Assembly (NCBI RefSeq): GCF_014654785.1
Contig: NZ_BNBD01000004.1
Coordinates: 248,001-312,000 of the forward strand
DNA length: 64,000 bases
Source: Streptomyces mashuensis
GTDB lineage: Bacteria > Actinomycetota > Actinomycetes > Streptomycetales > Streptomycetaceae
Direction of reading: 5' to 3'
Shown here: positions 19,359-27,997 of the stretch, in pieces
Layout of the letters: each line of letters begins with the position of its first letter
Position numbering within the stretch: position 1 is the first letter of the stretch
Translations under genes and position numbers: made by a program
The notes under the pieces: generated by a model
Databases searched by the model: none
The model's input: only the letters and a program-made list of their open reading frames with translations
What the model was told of the DNA's origin: nothing

Positions 19359-20320
19359 GCCGTCGCCTCCCCGTGCTTGGCCGCGTACGCGGCGGCAGCT
19401 TCGCGCACCCAGGCGCCTTCTTCGTGGGCCCGCCGCCGCTGGGCGAGCCGCTGGTCGTTGCAGGGCCCGTTGCCCCGCAGGACCTCGTGGAACTCGTCCC
19501 AGTCGATGGGGCCGAAGTCGTAGTGCCCGCGCTCCTCGTTCCAGCGGAGGTCGGGGTCGGGCAGGGTCAGGCCGAGCGACTCGGCCTGCGGCACGCAGAT
19601 GTCCACGAAGCGCTGGCGCAGCTCGTCGTTGGAGTGCCGCTTGATCTTCCAGGCCATGGACTGGGCCGAATGGGCGGACGCGTCGTCGGGCGGCCCGAAC
19701 ATCATCAGCGAGGGCCACCACCAGCGGTCCACGGCGTCCTGCGCCATGGCGTGCTGGGCGGGGGTGCCGCGGCTGAGGGTCAGCAGCAGCTCGTACCCCT
19801 GGCGCTGGTGGAAGGACTCCTCCTTGCAGATGCGGACCATGGCGCGGGCGTAGGGCCCGTAGGAGCAGCGGCACAGCGGCACCTGGTTGGTGATGGCCGC
19901 GCCGTCCACGAGCCAGCCGATGGCTCCGACGTCCGCCCAGGTCAGCGTGGGGTAGTTGAAGATCGAGGAGTAGCGCTGGCGGCCGGCGTGGAGCTTGTCG
20001 AGCAGCTCCTCGCGGCCCGTGCCCAGCGTCTCCGCCGCGCTGTAGAGGTAGAGGCCGTGCCCGGCCTCGTCCTGCACCTTGGCCATGAGGATCGCCTTGC
20101 GCCGCAGGGAGGGCGCGCGGGTGATCCAGTTGGCCTCGGGCTGCATGCCGATGATCTCGGAGTGCGCGTGCTGGGCCATCTGCCGGACCAGCGTCGCGCG
20201 GTACGCGTCGGGCATCCAGTCCCGTGGCTCGATGCGCTCGTCGGCGGCCACCGCGGCCTCGAACACCGCCTCCAGCCCCGCGGTGTCCGGTGCTTCCGTC
20301 TCAGGCGCCGTCGCCGTCAT
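19355..20320 (-). CDS. paaA: phenylacetyl-CoA 1,2-epoxidase catalytic subunit PaaA
   Basis: This 321-residue di-iron monooxygenase epoxidises the ring of phenylacetyl-CoA, the committing step of aerobic hybrid phenylacetate degradation. It has the helical ferritin-like fold with Glu/His iron ligands in [17 protein letters not shown] and [16 protein letters not shown], and the conserved [16 protein letters not shown]. It is the first gene of the operon, and the upstream region holds a PaaR-like operator. No phenylacetate-CoA ligase (paaK) gene is in the window, so the substrate must be activated elsewhere. Confidence 0.96.
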   Translation of the reverse strand: MTATAPETEAPDTAGLEAVFEAAVAADERIEPRDWMPDAYRATLVRQMAQHAHSEIIGMQPEANWITRAPSLRRKAILMAKVQDEAGHGLYLYSAAETLGTGREELLDKLHAGRQRYSSIFNYPTLTWADVGAIGWLVDGAAITNQVPLCRCSYGPYARAMVRICKEESFHQRQGYELLLTLSRGTPAQHAMAQDAVDRWWWPSLMMFGPPDDASAHSAQSMAWKIKRHSNDELRQRFVDICVPQAESLGLTLPDPDLRWNEERGHYDFGPIDWDEFHEVLRGNGPCNDQRLAQRRRAHEEGAWVREAAAAYAAKHGEATA

Positions 20321-20352
20321 GCCGTGCCCCCTCGTCCGCCGTGGAACTCCCT

Positions 20353-20370
20353 ACCGACCGATCGTTCGGT
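20353..20370. promoter_or_regulatory. PaaR-like operator upstream of paaA
   Basis: On the minus strand this reads ACCGAACGATCGGTCGGT, matching the ACCGnnCGnnCGGT core described for actinobacterial PaaR sites. It lies 33 bases upstream of the paaA start. The same 18-mer, with one difference at the end, occurs at 25083-25100. Confidence 0.75.
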
Positions 20371-20550
20371 TCAATGGTGAGCCGCCCCGGCGGAGGGTGT
20401 CAACCCTGGATCTCCCTCCGGGAGAACCCCGACGCAACCCCCGGGAAGCCGTGAAGGGCCGGGGCCGCTGGGCCCTGCGGGACGGCCTCGGTACCGTTCG
20501 GGTGCACGCCGCCCGGCCGGGGCGGTGCGAACACAGGAACGGGGCGGGGT

Positions 20551-21222
20551 ATGGACACGGACGACGGGCACGGGCGGGCCGGCGGCGACGCCGGGCCGGA
20601 GGCGCTCTCGCTGCCCGCGCGCCTCGTCACGGCGGCCGGCGCGGTGGCGGTGACGGTGGCCGCGGCCGTGCACCTGGCCATGGTCTTCCTGCACGTGGCG
20701 CCCCCGAACACGGTCAGCAAGCAGCACGCCGCCGCCATCGACGACTACGTGCTGCCCGAGTTCGAACAGAACTGGAAGCTCTTCGCCCCCAACCCGCTCC
20801 AGCAGAACATCGCGGTCCAGGCCCGCGCCGAACTGCCCGGCCCCGGCGGCGCCGTCACCGTCACGTCCTGGGCCGACCTCTCGGCCCAGGACGGCGCCGC
20901 CGTCCGCCACAACCCCGTGCCCAGCCACACGCAGCAGAACGAACTCCGCCGCGCCTGGGACTTCTACGCGGCCACCCACGATGCCCAGGGGCGCCCCGTC
21001 GGCCTGCGCGGCGAGCTGTCCGAGCAGTACCTCCGCCGTATCGTCGTCGCCCGCCTCGCCACCGGCCCCCGCGGCCGGGAGCCCGGCCGCGTGCAGGTCC
21101 GTGCGGTCACCACACCCATCGCCCCGCCGCCGTGGAGCGAGGAGAAGACCGACACCAAGCCCGCCTACCGGGTGCTGCCCTGGTGGCCCGTCACCACTGC
21201 CGACCTGGGAGGTCACCGATGA
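20551..21222 (+). CDS. DUF5819 family membrane protein
   Basis: A 223-residue protein with an acidic Gly-rich N-terminus, one membrane helix (about 28-50, AAGAVAVTVAAAVHLAMVFL) and an extracytoplasmic domain that includes the family motif NWKLFAPNPLQQN. Its stop overlaps the start of the HTTM gene (ATGA). The pair is common in Streptomyces genomes but its function is unknown; the HTTM partner suggests a membrane redox or carboxylation-like reaction. It diverges from paaA across 230 bases. Confidence 0.85.
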   Translation: MDTDDGHGRAGGDAGPEALSLPARLVTAAGAVAVTVAAAVHLAMVFLHVAPPNTVSKQHAAAIDDYVLPEFEQNWKLFAPNPLQQNIAVQARAELPGPGGAVTVTSWADLSAQDGAAVRHNPVPSHTQQNELRRAWDFYAATHDAQGRPVGLRGELSEQYLRRIVVARLATGPRGREPGRVQVRAVTTPIAPPPWSEEKTDTKPAYRVLPWWPVTTADLGGHR

Positions 21223-22454
21223 CCGGCTCGCTCACCCGCGGCCTCGCCCAAGGGCTCGCCCGCGTCACCGGCACCGCCCTCGGCCCGTACCAGACGGCCG
21301 TACTGCGTATCGGCCTGTCCTTCACCTGGGTGTGCTTCCTGCTCCGCGAGTGGCCCCACCGGTACGAGCTCTACGGGCCCGGCAGCCCCTGGGGCTGGGA
21401 CCTGGCGCGCCGGCTCACGGACGACAACCACGCCTTCACCGCGCTGATGTGGTCCGACAGCCCGGTGTGGTTCGAGGCCGTCTATCTCGTCGCGCTGGTC
21501 TCCGCCGCCCTCCTCCTGCTCGGCTGGCACACCCGGGCCATGGCCGTCCTGTCCATGACCGGCGTGCTCGCGCTGCAGAACCGCAGCATCCTCGTCGGCG
21601 ACGGCGGCGACAACGTCATCCACCTGATGGCGCTCTACCTCGTCCTGGTCCGCTGCGGACAGGTCTGGTCGCTGGACGCCCGCCGCGCCGCGCGCCGCGC
21701 CCGCGCCGGCACGACCACGCCCGAGCCGGGCGGCGTCCTGCTGTGGGCCGGCTGCGGCGCCGCCCTGGCCGCCGCGCAGCTCGTCACCGACACCCGCCTG
21801 GCCTGGACGGAGCACGGCCCGCTGCCCGGCCTCGGCTGGGCGACCGTGCTGTGGGGACTGTGGCTCGTCCACGCGCTGTGGTGGCTGGTCTGCCGCTACG
21901 CGCCCGGCGAGCCCCGCACCGTGCTCGACTCCCTGGCGAACCTGGCGCACAATGCCACCCTGCTGGTGATCATGGCCGAGGTGTGCCTGATCTACGCCAC
22001 CGCCGGCTGGTACAAGATCCAGGGCTCGCGCTGGCAGGACGGCACCGCGGTCTACTACCCGATGCACATCGACTACTTCGCGCCCTGGCCCGGCCTCTCC
22101 CACGCCCTGGTGGGCAGCGGCGTGCTGGTCATGCTGATGAGCTACGGCACGGTGATCTCCCAGACCGCCTTCCCCTTCACGCTGCTCAACCGGCGCGCGA
22201 AGAACGTGCTGCTGGTGGTGATGATGGCCGAGCACGCCGGCATCGCCGTGCTGCTGGGCCTGCCGTTCTTCTCGCTCGCCATGATCGTGGCGGACGCGGT
22301 CTTCCTCCCCACCTCCTTCCTCCTCCGCCTGGGCGCCCTCGCCGGCCGCGCCCGCGACCGGCTGCGGCCCGCCCGCCCGGCCGCGGTGCCCGCGCCGCGC
22401 GAGGAACCGGCGCCCGACGGCTCGCTCGTCGGCGGCGGGGGACCGGCCACGTAG
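21219..22454 (+). CDS. HTTM-domain integral membrane protein
   Basis: A 411-residue polytopic protein with about eight hydrophobic helices and the HTTM signature distantly related to vitamin K-dependent gamma-carboxylase: VLRIGLSFTWVCFLLREWP, the lumenal ELYGPGSPWGW, QNRSILVGDGGDNVI and ATAGWYKIQGSRWQDG. A C-terminal Pro/Ala cytoplasmic tail follows. Bacterial HTTM proteins have mostly unknown substrates. Coupling to the DUF5819 gene suggests the two products form one complex. Confidence 0.88.
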   Translation: MTGSLTRGLAQGLARVTGTALGPYQTAVLRIGLSFTWVCFLLREWPHRYELYGPGSPWGWDLARRLTDDNHAFTALMWSDSPVWFEAVYLVALVSAALLLLGWHTRAMAVLSMTGVLALQNRSILVGDGGDNVIHLMALYLVLVRCGQVWSLDARRAARRARAGTTTPEPGGVLLWAGCGAALAAAQLVTDTRLAWTEHGPLPGLGWATVLWGLWLVHALWWLVCRYAPGEPRTVLDSLANLAHNATLLVIMAEVCLIYATAGWYKIQGSRWQDGTAVYYPMHIDYFAPWPGLSHALVGSGVLVMLMSYGTVISQTAFPFTLLNRRAKNVLLVVMMAEHAGIAVLLGLPFFSLAMIVADAVFLPTSFLLRLGALAGRARDRLRPARPAAVPAPREEPAPDGSLVGGGGPAT

Positions 22455-22465
22455 GCTTGCGGCCC

Positions 22466-23263
22466 ATGGACGCCACCACCGAGGACCCCGCCGCGGCCGC
22501 CGTACGGCAGTGGGGCCGGGAGGCCCCGGACGCCGTCCTGCTCGACGGGTTCCACGCGCTCAAGCACGCCCTGCGCTTCGGGGCGCCGGTGCGCACCGCC
22601 GTCGCCTCCGACAAGGCCGCCGCCCTGCGGCTGGCCGCAGACCTCGCGCCCGACCTCGCCGGGACCCTCGACGGGCTGCTGGTGGAGATCCCCGCCGCCG
22701 AGCTGCGCGCGCTCGTGCCCCGCGTCCACCCGACGGGCGTGGCCGGCCTGGCCGGCCGGCGCGACCGCGGGGACAACCTGGCGGCGCTGACGGCACGGCC
22801 CCGCCGGGCCCCGGTCGTCGTCCTCGACAACCCGCGCAACCTCGGCAACGTCGGTGCCGTCGTCCGCCTCGCGGCGGGCTTCGGCGCCACGGGCGTGGTC
22901 ACCACCGGCGACCTCGACCCCTGGCACCCCAACGCCGTCCGTTCGGGCGCCGGCCTGCACTACGCCACCGCCGTGGAACAGCTGCCGTACGACGGGCTGC
23001 CGCCGGGACCCCGCTACGTCCTGGACCCCGAGGGCGCGGACATCCGCGCGCTGACCCTGCCCGACGACGCCCTGCTCGTCTTCGGCTCCGAACGGCACGG
23101 CGTCTCGCCGGAGCTGCGGGCCACCGCCGACCACCTGGTGGCCCTGCCCATGCGGCCCCAGGTCTCCAGCTACAACCTGGCCACCAGCGTGGCCATGGCG
23201 CTGTTCCACTGGGGTGCCCGCTCCGGGGCCGGCCCGGCCCCGGAGCCGCACACCGCCGGCTAG
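22466..23263 (+). CDS. SpoU/TrmH-family RNA 2'-O-methyltransferase
   Basis: A 265-residue SPOUT methyltransferase with an N-terminal substrate-binding domain (about 1-100) and a C-terminal knotted domain. Motif 1 is LDNPRNLGNVGAVVRLA with the catalytic Arg, motif 2 is LVFGSERHGVS and motif 3 is SSYNLATSVAMALF. It should methylate a ribose 2'-OH in rRNA or tRNA; the exact nucleotide cannot be told. The TAG stop shares the palindrome CTAG with the paaN stop on the other strand. Confidence 0.93.
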   Translation: MDATTEDPAAAAVRQWGREAPDAVLLDGFHALKHALRFGAPVRTAVASDKAAALRLAADLAPDLAGTLDGLLVEIPAAELRALVPRVHPTGVAGLAGRRDRGDNLAALTARPRRAPVVVLDNPRNLGNVGAVVRLAAGFGATGVVTTGDLDPWHPNAVRSGAGLHYATAVEQLPYDGLPPGPRYVLDPEGADIRALTLPDDALLVFGSERHGVSPELRATADHLVALPMRPQVSSYNLATSVAMALFHWGARSGAGPAPEPHTAG

Positions 23264-24981
23264 GCCTGCGCGGCCGGTGCCACCGGCCGGCGCACCTCCA
23301 CCGTGCGGAACCGCGGCGCGACGAACGCGCTGTCGCACAGCACCGCGTTGGCCGCCGGGTTGCCGCCGGAGCCGTGGTAGTCGGAGAAGGCGGCGGTCTG
23401 GTTCACGTACACCCCGCCGGTGAGGTTGAGGGACAGCTGCGCGCACTCCTCCAGACATGCTTCCTCGATCAGCCGCTCGGCCTCCGGCGACGTCGTGTAC
23501 GCCCCGACCGTCATGGCGCCCTTCTCGCGCACCGTGCGGCGCAGCAGGCCGACGGCGGCCTCCGTCGAGTCGACCGCCACGGCGAAGGCCACCGGCCCGA
23601 AGCACTCCGAGAGGTACGCCGCCTCGGCGTCCGGCTTGGCACCGTCCAGCTTCACGATCACCGGGGTGCGGACCGTGGCGCCGGGGAAGTCGGGGTTGGC
23701 GACCGTACGGGAGGCGAGGGCGACCTCGCCGAGCTGTGCGGCCGCGTCGATACGGGCGCTCACCTGGTCGTTGACGATGGCGCCGAGCAGGGCGTTGGCG
23801 CGGGCGTCGTCGCCCAGCAGCTTGTCGACGGCGCCGGCCAGGTCGGCGACGACCTCGTCGTACGACTTGTGGCCGGCGTCCGTCGCGATGCCCTCGCGCG
23901 GCACCAGCAGGTTCTGCGGGGTGGTGCACATCTGGCCGCTGTAGAGGGACAGCGAGAAGGCCAGGTTGGAGAGCATGCCCTTGTAGTCGTCGGTGGAGTC
24001 GACGACGACCGTGTTGACCCCGGCCTTCTCCGTGAAGACCTGCGCCTGGCGGGCGTTGGTCTCCAGCCAGTCGCCGAAGGCGGTGGAGCCGGTGTAGTCG
24101 ATGACGCGGATCTCGGGGCGCACGGCCAGCGTCTTGGCGATGCCCTCGTCCTGCCGCTCGGCGGCGAGCGCGACCAGGTCCGGGGCGAAGCCGGCGTCCC
24201 GCAGCACCTCGCGGGCGATGCGCACGGTGAGCGCCAGCGGCAGAACCGCGCGGGGGTGCGGCTTGACCAGGACCGCGTTGCCGGTGGCCAGCGAGGCGAA
24301 CAGGCCGGGGAAGCCGTTCCACGTGGGGAAGGTGTTGCAGCCGATGACGAGGCCGATGCCGCGCGGCACCGTGGTGAACGCCTTGCGCAGCTCCAGCGGC
24401 TCCCGCTTGCCCTGCGGCTTGACCCACTCGGCCTCCGGCGGCGCCGCCTCGGTCTGCGCGGCGTACGCGTAGGCCACGGCCTCCAGGCCGCGGTCCTGGG
24501 CGTGCGGCCCGCCGGCCTGGAACGCCATCATGAACGCCTGCCCGCTGGTGTGCATGACCGCGTGCGCGAACTCGTGCGTGCGCGCGTTGATCCGGGCGAG
24601 GATCTCCAGGCACACCGCCGCGCGTGCCCGCGGGCCCGCGTCGCGCCAGGCCGGCATGGCGGCGCGCTGCGCGGCGAGCAGCACGTCGACGTCGGCGTGC
24701 GGGTACTCGATGCCCAGCTCCAGCCCGTACGGCGAGCTCTCCGTGGCCGTCCAGCCGTCGGTGCCGGGCTGGTCCAGCTCGAACCGCTTGCCGCGCAGCG
24801 CCTCGAAGGCGGCGTGCCCCTCCTCGGCTCCCAGGCTGCCGGGCACGCCGTCGGCGCCGTACGCCTTGGGGTGCTCGGGGTAGGGGGACCAGTAGCCGCG
24901 CGAGCGGATCGTGGCGAGCGCCTGGTCGAGCGTGGGCTGGTGCTTCTCGGTCAGCTGGGCGGTGGTGAGTCCGGCGGTCAC
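23260..24981 (-). CDS. paaN: phenylacetic acid degradation aldehyde dehydrogenase PaaN
   Basis: A 573-residue aldehyde-dehydrogenase-fold protein of the PaaN type. The N-terminal extension is typical (TLDQALATIRSRGYWSPYPE). The NAD-binding core has VIGCNTFPTWNGFPGLFASL, the catalytic Glu lies near FTEKAGVN and the nucleophilic Cys is in SGQMCTTPQN. It should oxidise the semialdehyde formed when the oxepin ring opens. It lacks the MaoC hydratase domain of E. coli PaaZ, so hydrolysis must be encoded elsewhere. The GTG at 24981 is the first start that excludes unrelated upstream sequence. It diverges from the 3-hydroxyacyl-CoA dehydrogenase gene across a PaaR-like operator. Confidence 0.93.
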   Translation of the reverse strand: MTAGLTTAQLTEKHQPTLDQALATIRSRGYWSPYPEHPKAYGADGVPGSLGAEEGHAAFEALRGKRFELDQPGTDGWTATESSPYGLELGIEYPHADVDVLLAAQRAAMPAWRDAGPRARAAVCLEILARINARTHEFAHAVMHTSGQAFMMAFQAGGPHAQDRGLEAVAYAYAAQTEAAPPEAEWVKPQGKREPLELRKAFTTVPRGIGLVIGCNTFPTWNGFPGLFASLATGNAVLVKPHPRAVLPLALTVRIAREVLRDAGFAPDLVALAAERQDEGIAKTLAVRPEIRVIDYTGSTAFGDWLETNARQAQVFTEKAGVNTVVVDSTDDYKGMLSNLAFSLSLYSGQMCTTPQNLLVPREGIATDAGHKSYDEVVADLAGAVDKLLGDDARANALLGAIVNDQVSARIDAAAQLGEVALASRTVANPDFPGATVRTPVIVKLDGAKPDAEAAYLSECFGPVAFAVAVDSTEAAVGLLRRTVREKGAMTVGAYTTSPEAERLIEEACLEECAQLSLNLTGGVYVNQTAAFSDYHGSGGNPAANAVLCDSAFVAPRFRTVEVRRPVAPAAQA

Positions 24982-25082
24982 GTCTGACCAACTCCTCGTC
25001 GGGCGGAAGACCCTGCTACGGGCACTGCGTACGGAATTTTCGGGCTCCTGCTGCGGGGGAAGCACCCCCGCTGGATACAGTA

Positions 25083-25100
25083 ACCGAACGATCGGTCGGG
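25083..25100. promoter_or_regulatory. PaaR-like operator between paaN and paaH
   Basis: ACCGAACGATCGGTCGGG fits the ACCGnnCGnnCGGT core exactly and is almost identical to the site at paaA. It sits between divergent genes, 102 bases from paaN and 52 bases before the paaH-type start, so it could repress both. Confidence 0.75.
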
Positions 25101-25151
25101 ACAAGGGGGCCCGGCGAAGCTGTGGACAACTCATCGGGGAGGATCACTGCC

Positions 25152-26684
25152 ATGACCGCCATCGACCCCGGCCGCACCGTCGCCGTCGTCGGCACGGGCA
25201 CCATGGGCCAGGGCATCGCCCAGGTCGCCCTGCTCGCGGGACATCCCGTACGGCTGTACGACGCGGCCCCCGGCCGGGCCGCGGAGGCCGCGAAGGCCGT
25301 GTCGGACCGCCTGCTCCGGCTCGCCGAGAAGGGCCGGCTCGCCGCGGACCGGCTCGAACCCGCCCTCGAACGGCTGCGACCCGCCGACGGCCTCGCCGAA
25401 CTCGCCGACGCCGCCCTGGTGATCGAGGCGATCGTGGAACAACTCGACGCCAAACAGCAGCTGTTCACCGCGCTCGAAGCCGTCGTCGACGACGCCTGCG
25501 TCCTGGCCACCAACACCTCCTCCCTGCCCGTGACCGCCGTCGCCGCGCCCCTCCGCCGGCCCGGCCGCTGCCTCGGCCTGCACTTCTTCAACCCCGCGCC
25601 CCTCCTGCCCCTCGTCGAGGTCGTCCGCGGCCACGCCACCGACGACACCGTCGCCACCGCCGCCCAGGACCTCATGACCGCCTGGGGCAAGACCCCCGTG
25701 CGCTGCGCCGACACCCCCGGCTTCCTCGTCAACCGCCTCGCCCGGCCCTTCTACGCCGAAGCCTTCCGCGTGTACGAGGAGGGCGCCGCCGAACCCGCCA
25801 CGATCGACGCCGTGCTGCGCGACTGCGGCGGCTTCGCCATGGGCCCCTTCGAGCTCACCGACCTCATCGGCCAGGATGTGAACAACGCCGTCACCCACTC
25901 GGTCTACGAGGCGTTCTTCCACGACCCGAAGTTCCGGCCCTCGCTCGCCCAGCAGCGCCTGGTCCAGGCCGGACTGCTGGGCCGCAAGTCGGGCCGCGGC
26001 TGGTACGACCACGGCGCGGGCGCCCCCCGGCCCGGGCCGGCCACCGCCGCGCCGTGCGCCCCGCCGGACGCCGTCGGCCGGCACGGCGACCTGCCCGCGG
26101 GCGCCGGCGACCTGCTGCCGATGATCGAGGAGGCGGGCATCGAGGTCGTCCCCGGCGACCGCGCGCCCGCCCCGGCGGACGGCGGGATCGTCCTGCCCGG
26201 CGGCACCCGCCTCGCCCTGACCGACGGCAGGGCCGCCACCGGCACCCACCGCCCCGGCCCCCTGATCACCTTCGACCTGGCCCTCGACTACCGCGCCTGC
26301 ACCCGCATCGCCCTGGCCGCCTCCGAGACCGTGCCCCCGGCCGACCTGGCCGCCGCCACCGGCCTCTTCCAGGCGCTCGGCAAGCAGGTCAGCGTCATCG
26401 GCGACGTCCCCGGCATGATCGTGGCCCGGACGGTCGCCCAGCTCGCCGACTTCGCCGAGGACGCCGCCGGCCGGGGCGTCGCGAGCCGCGAGGACGTCGA
26501 CACCGCCATGCGGCTGGGCGTGAACTACCCGCGCGGGCCCCTGGAGTGGGGGGCGGCCGTGGGGCACGCGTGGCTGGGGAGGTTCCTGCGCAACATGGAC
26601 GACGAGTACCCCGGCGGCCGGTACGCCGCCTGCCAGTCCCTGCGCCGCCGTGCGGCCGCCGACGAGGGCCTGGTTCAATCATGA
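25152..26684 (+). CDS. paaH: 3-hydroxyacyl-CoA dehydrogenase (3-hydroxyadipyl-CoA dehydrogenase type)
   Basis: A 510-residue NAD-dependent dehydrogenase that likely oxidises 3-hydroxyadipyl-CoA late in phenylacetate degradation. The Rossmann motif is GTGTMGQGIAQVALLAG (about 13-30), the catalytic His is in GLHFFNPAPLLPLVEVV, and the first C-terminal domain has FLVNRLARPFYAEAF. A second, related C-terminal domain (about 385-500) has FQALGKQVSVIGDVPGMIV and AMRLGVNYPRGPLEWG. This two-domain layout is the one found in PaaH/PaaC-type enzymes of about 500 residues. The ATG at 25152 has GGGGAGG 8 bases upstream. Its stop overlaps the TetR gene (ATGA). Confidence 0.92.
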   Translation: MTAIDPGRTVAVVGTGTMGQGIAQVALLAGHPVRLYDAAPGRAAEAAKAVSDRLLRLAEKGRLAADRLEPALERLRPADGLAELADAALVIEAIVEQLDAKQQLFTALEAVVDDACVLATNTSSLPVTAVAAPLRRPGRCLGLHFFNPAPLLPLVEVVRGHATDDTVATAAQDLMTAWGKTPVRCADTPGFLVNRLARPFYAEAFRVYEEGAAEPATIDAVLRDCGGFAMGPFELTDLIGQDVNNAVTHSVYEAFFHDPKFRPSLAQQRLVQAGLLGRKSGRGWYDHGAGAPRPGPATAAPCAPPDAVGRHGDLPAGAGDLLPMIEEAGIEVVPGDRAPAPADGGIVLPGGTRLALTDGRAATGTHRPGPLITFDLALDYRACTRIALAASETVPPADLAAATGLFQALGKQVSVIGDVPGMIVARTVAQLADFAEDAAGRGVASREDVDTAMRLGVNYPRGPLEWGAAVGHAWLGRFLRNMDDEYPGGRYAACQSLRRRAAADEGLVQS

Positions 26685-27277
26685 CCATGGCCAAGCGCGA
26701 CACCTACACGCCCGAATCGCTGCTCGCGGTCGCCGTCAAGGTGTTCAACGAGCGCGGCTACGACGGCACGTCCATGGAGCACCTCTCCAAGGCCGCCGGC
26801 ATCTCCAAGTCCTCGATCTACCACCACGTGCGGAGCAAGGAGGAGCTGCTGCGGCTGGCGATAAGCCGCGCGCTCGACGGGCTCTTCGCGGTCCTGGACG
26901 AGCCGGCGGCCACCTCCGGACGCGCGGTCGACCGCCTGGAGTACGTCACCCGGCGCACCGTGGACGTGCTGATCGACGAGCTGCCGTACGTCACGCTGCT
27001 GCTGCGGGTGCGGGGCAACACCGGCACCGAGCGCTGGGCGATGGAGCGGCGCCGCGAGTTCGACCACCGGGTCGCCGCCCTGCTGAAGGAGGCCGCCGCG
27101 GACGGCGACCTCCGGCAGGACGTGGACGTACGGCTGGCTACCCGGCTGCTCTTCGGCATGATCAATTCGGTGGCGGAGTGGTACCGCCCCGGGCGCGGCG
27201 GAGCGTCCGCCGACGAGGTGGCCGACGCCGTGGTCCGCACCGCCCTCGCGGGCCTGCGCACGCACGACCCGGCCTGA
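26681..27277 (+). CDS. paaR: TetR/AcrR-family regulator, probable PaaR
   Basis: A 198-residue repressor with an N-terminal TetR HTH (about 15-55, VFNERGYDGTSMEHLSKAAG and KSSIYHHVRSKEELL) and a helical ligand domain of the TetR_C type that begins YVTRRTVDVLIDELPYV. It is coupled to the 3-hydroxyacyl-CoA dehydrogenase (ATGA). Membership in this catabolic unit and the three PaaR-like boxes make it the likely phenylacetyl-CoA-responsive repressor of the regulon. The symbol is by analogy with actinobacterial PaaR. A second in-frame ATG at 26687 is also possible. Confidence 0.82.
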   Translation: MTMAKRDTYTPESLLAVAVKVFNERGYDGTSMEHLSKAAGISKSSIYHHVRSKEELLRLAISRALDGLFAVLDEPAATSGRAVDRLEYVTRRTVDVLIDELPYVTLLLRVRGNTGTERWAMERRREFDHRVAALLKEAAADGDLRQDVDVRLATRLLFGMINSVAEWYRPGRGGASADEVADAVVRTALAGLRTHDPA

Positions 27278-27281
27278 GCCC

Positions 27282-27327
27282 ACCGCGGGGGCCGGGCGCC
27301 CGTGAGCGTCGGCCCGGCCCCCGCGGT
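27282..27327. terminator. bidirectional terminator between the TetR and Lrp genes
   Basis: A perfect 16-bp stem (ACCGCGGGGGCCGGGC and its complement at 27312-27327) has a 14-base loop. The last base touches the stop codon of the convergent Lrp gene. Confidence 0.85.
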
Positions 27328-27815
27328 CAGCACTCGTCCTTGAGGTCCGTCTCCTCGAACACCAGCAGGGTGCGGGTGCTCAGCACCTCGTCGATGGCCT
27401 GGATGCGGGTGAGGACCAGCTCGCGCAGGGCGCGGTTGTCGCGCGTGTGCACCAGCAGCAGCACGTCGAAGTCGCCGCTGACCAGTGCGATGTGCGCGAC
27501 CCCGGGCAGCTCGCGGATCTTTTCGCGGACCGTGCGCCAGGAATTCTGGACGATCTTCAGCGTGATGTAGGCCGACGCGCCGTGGCCGGCCCGCTCCTGG
27601 TCGACGCGGGCGCCGAAGCCGCGGATGACGCCGTCGTCGATGAGCCGGTTGATGCGGGCGTAGGCATTGGCCCGCGAGACGTGCACGCGCTCGGCCACGG
27701 ACCGTATCGAGGCCCGTCCGTCGGCCTGGAGCATGCGCAATATCGAGCGGTCGATGTCGTCCAGCGGGCGCGCGGGCGGTCTGCCGCCCGGCGTGGCCAT
27801 CTGTTCCTCCGCCAT
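27327..27815 (-). CDS. Lrp/AsnC-family regulator, BkdR-like
   Basis: A 162-residue regulator with an N-terminal winged HTH (about 20-70, DDIDRSILRMLQADGRASIR, VSRANAYARINRL) and a C-terminal RAM effector domain (SGDFDVLLLVHTRDNRALREL) that typically binds amino acids. It diverges from a branched-chain 2-oxoacid dehydrogenase operon, the classic bkdR position, so it likely senses a branched-chain amino acid and controls that operon. Three ATGs are possible (27815, 27836, 27851). I prefer 27815, which has GGGGAGG 9 bases upstream. Confidence 0.88.
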   Translation of the reverse strand: MAEEQMATPGGRPPARPLDDIDRSILRMLQADGRASIRSVAERVHVSRANAYARINRLIDDGVIRGFGARVDQERAGHGASAYITLKIVQNSWRTVREKIRELPGVAHIALVSGDFDVLLLVHTRDNRALRELVLTRIQAIDEVLSTRTLLVFEETDLKDEC

Positions 27816-27916
27816 ACCGCCATGCCTCCCCTTCATGGACGTCCAGTCCATATCTCAGGCTGTGGAGAACCGTTTGTCCACAGGCTCCGGCCGCCTGTAG
27901 CCAAAAAGTGCCGACG

Positions 27917-27934
27917 ACCGAACAATCGGTAGGG
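27917..27934. promoter_or_regulatory. PaaR-like operator upstream of the bkd operon
   Basis: ACCGAACAATCGGTAGGG matches 16 of 18 bases of the paaN/paaH site and keeps both ACCG/CGGT half-sites. The only core change is CG to CA. It lies 63 bases before the E1 alpha start and about 100 bases from the Lrp gene. Confidence 0.6.
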
Positions 27935-27997
27935 AGAGCGCGGGTCGCTTTCCGGCCACGTTCGTCCCCAGAGCTCGCCCCCGAGGAGGTGCTCGTC

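Noticed and set aside
22142..24991. A 949-codon minus-strand frame overlapping paaN and the methyltransferase gene
   Set aside because: It is out of frame with paaN, whose motifs are convincing, and is composed of Arg/Gly/Pro runs.
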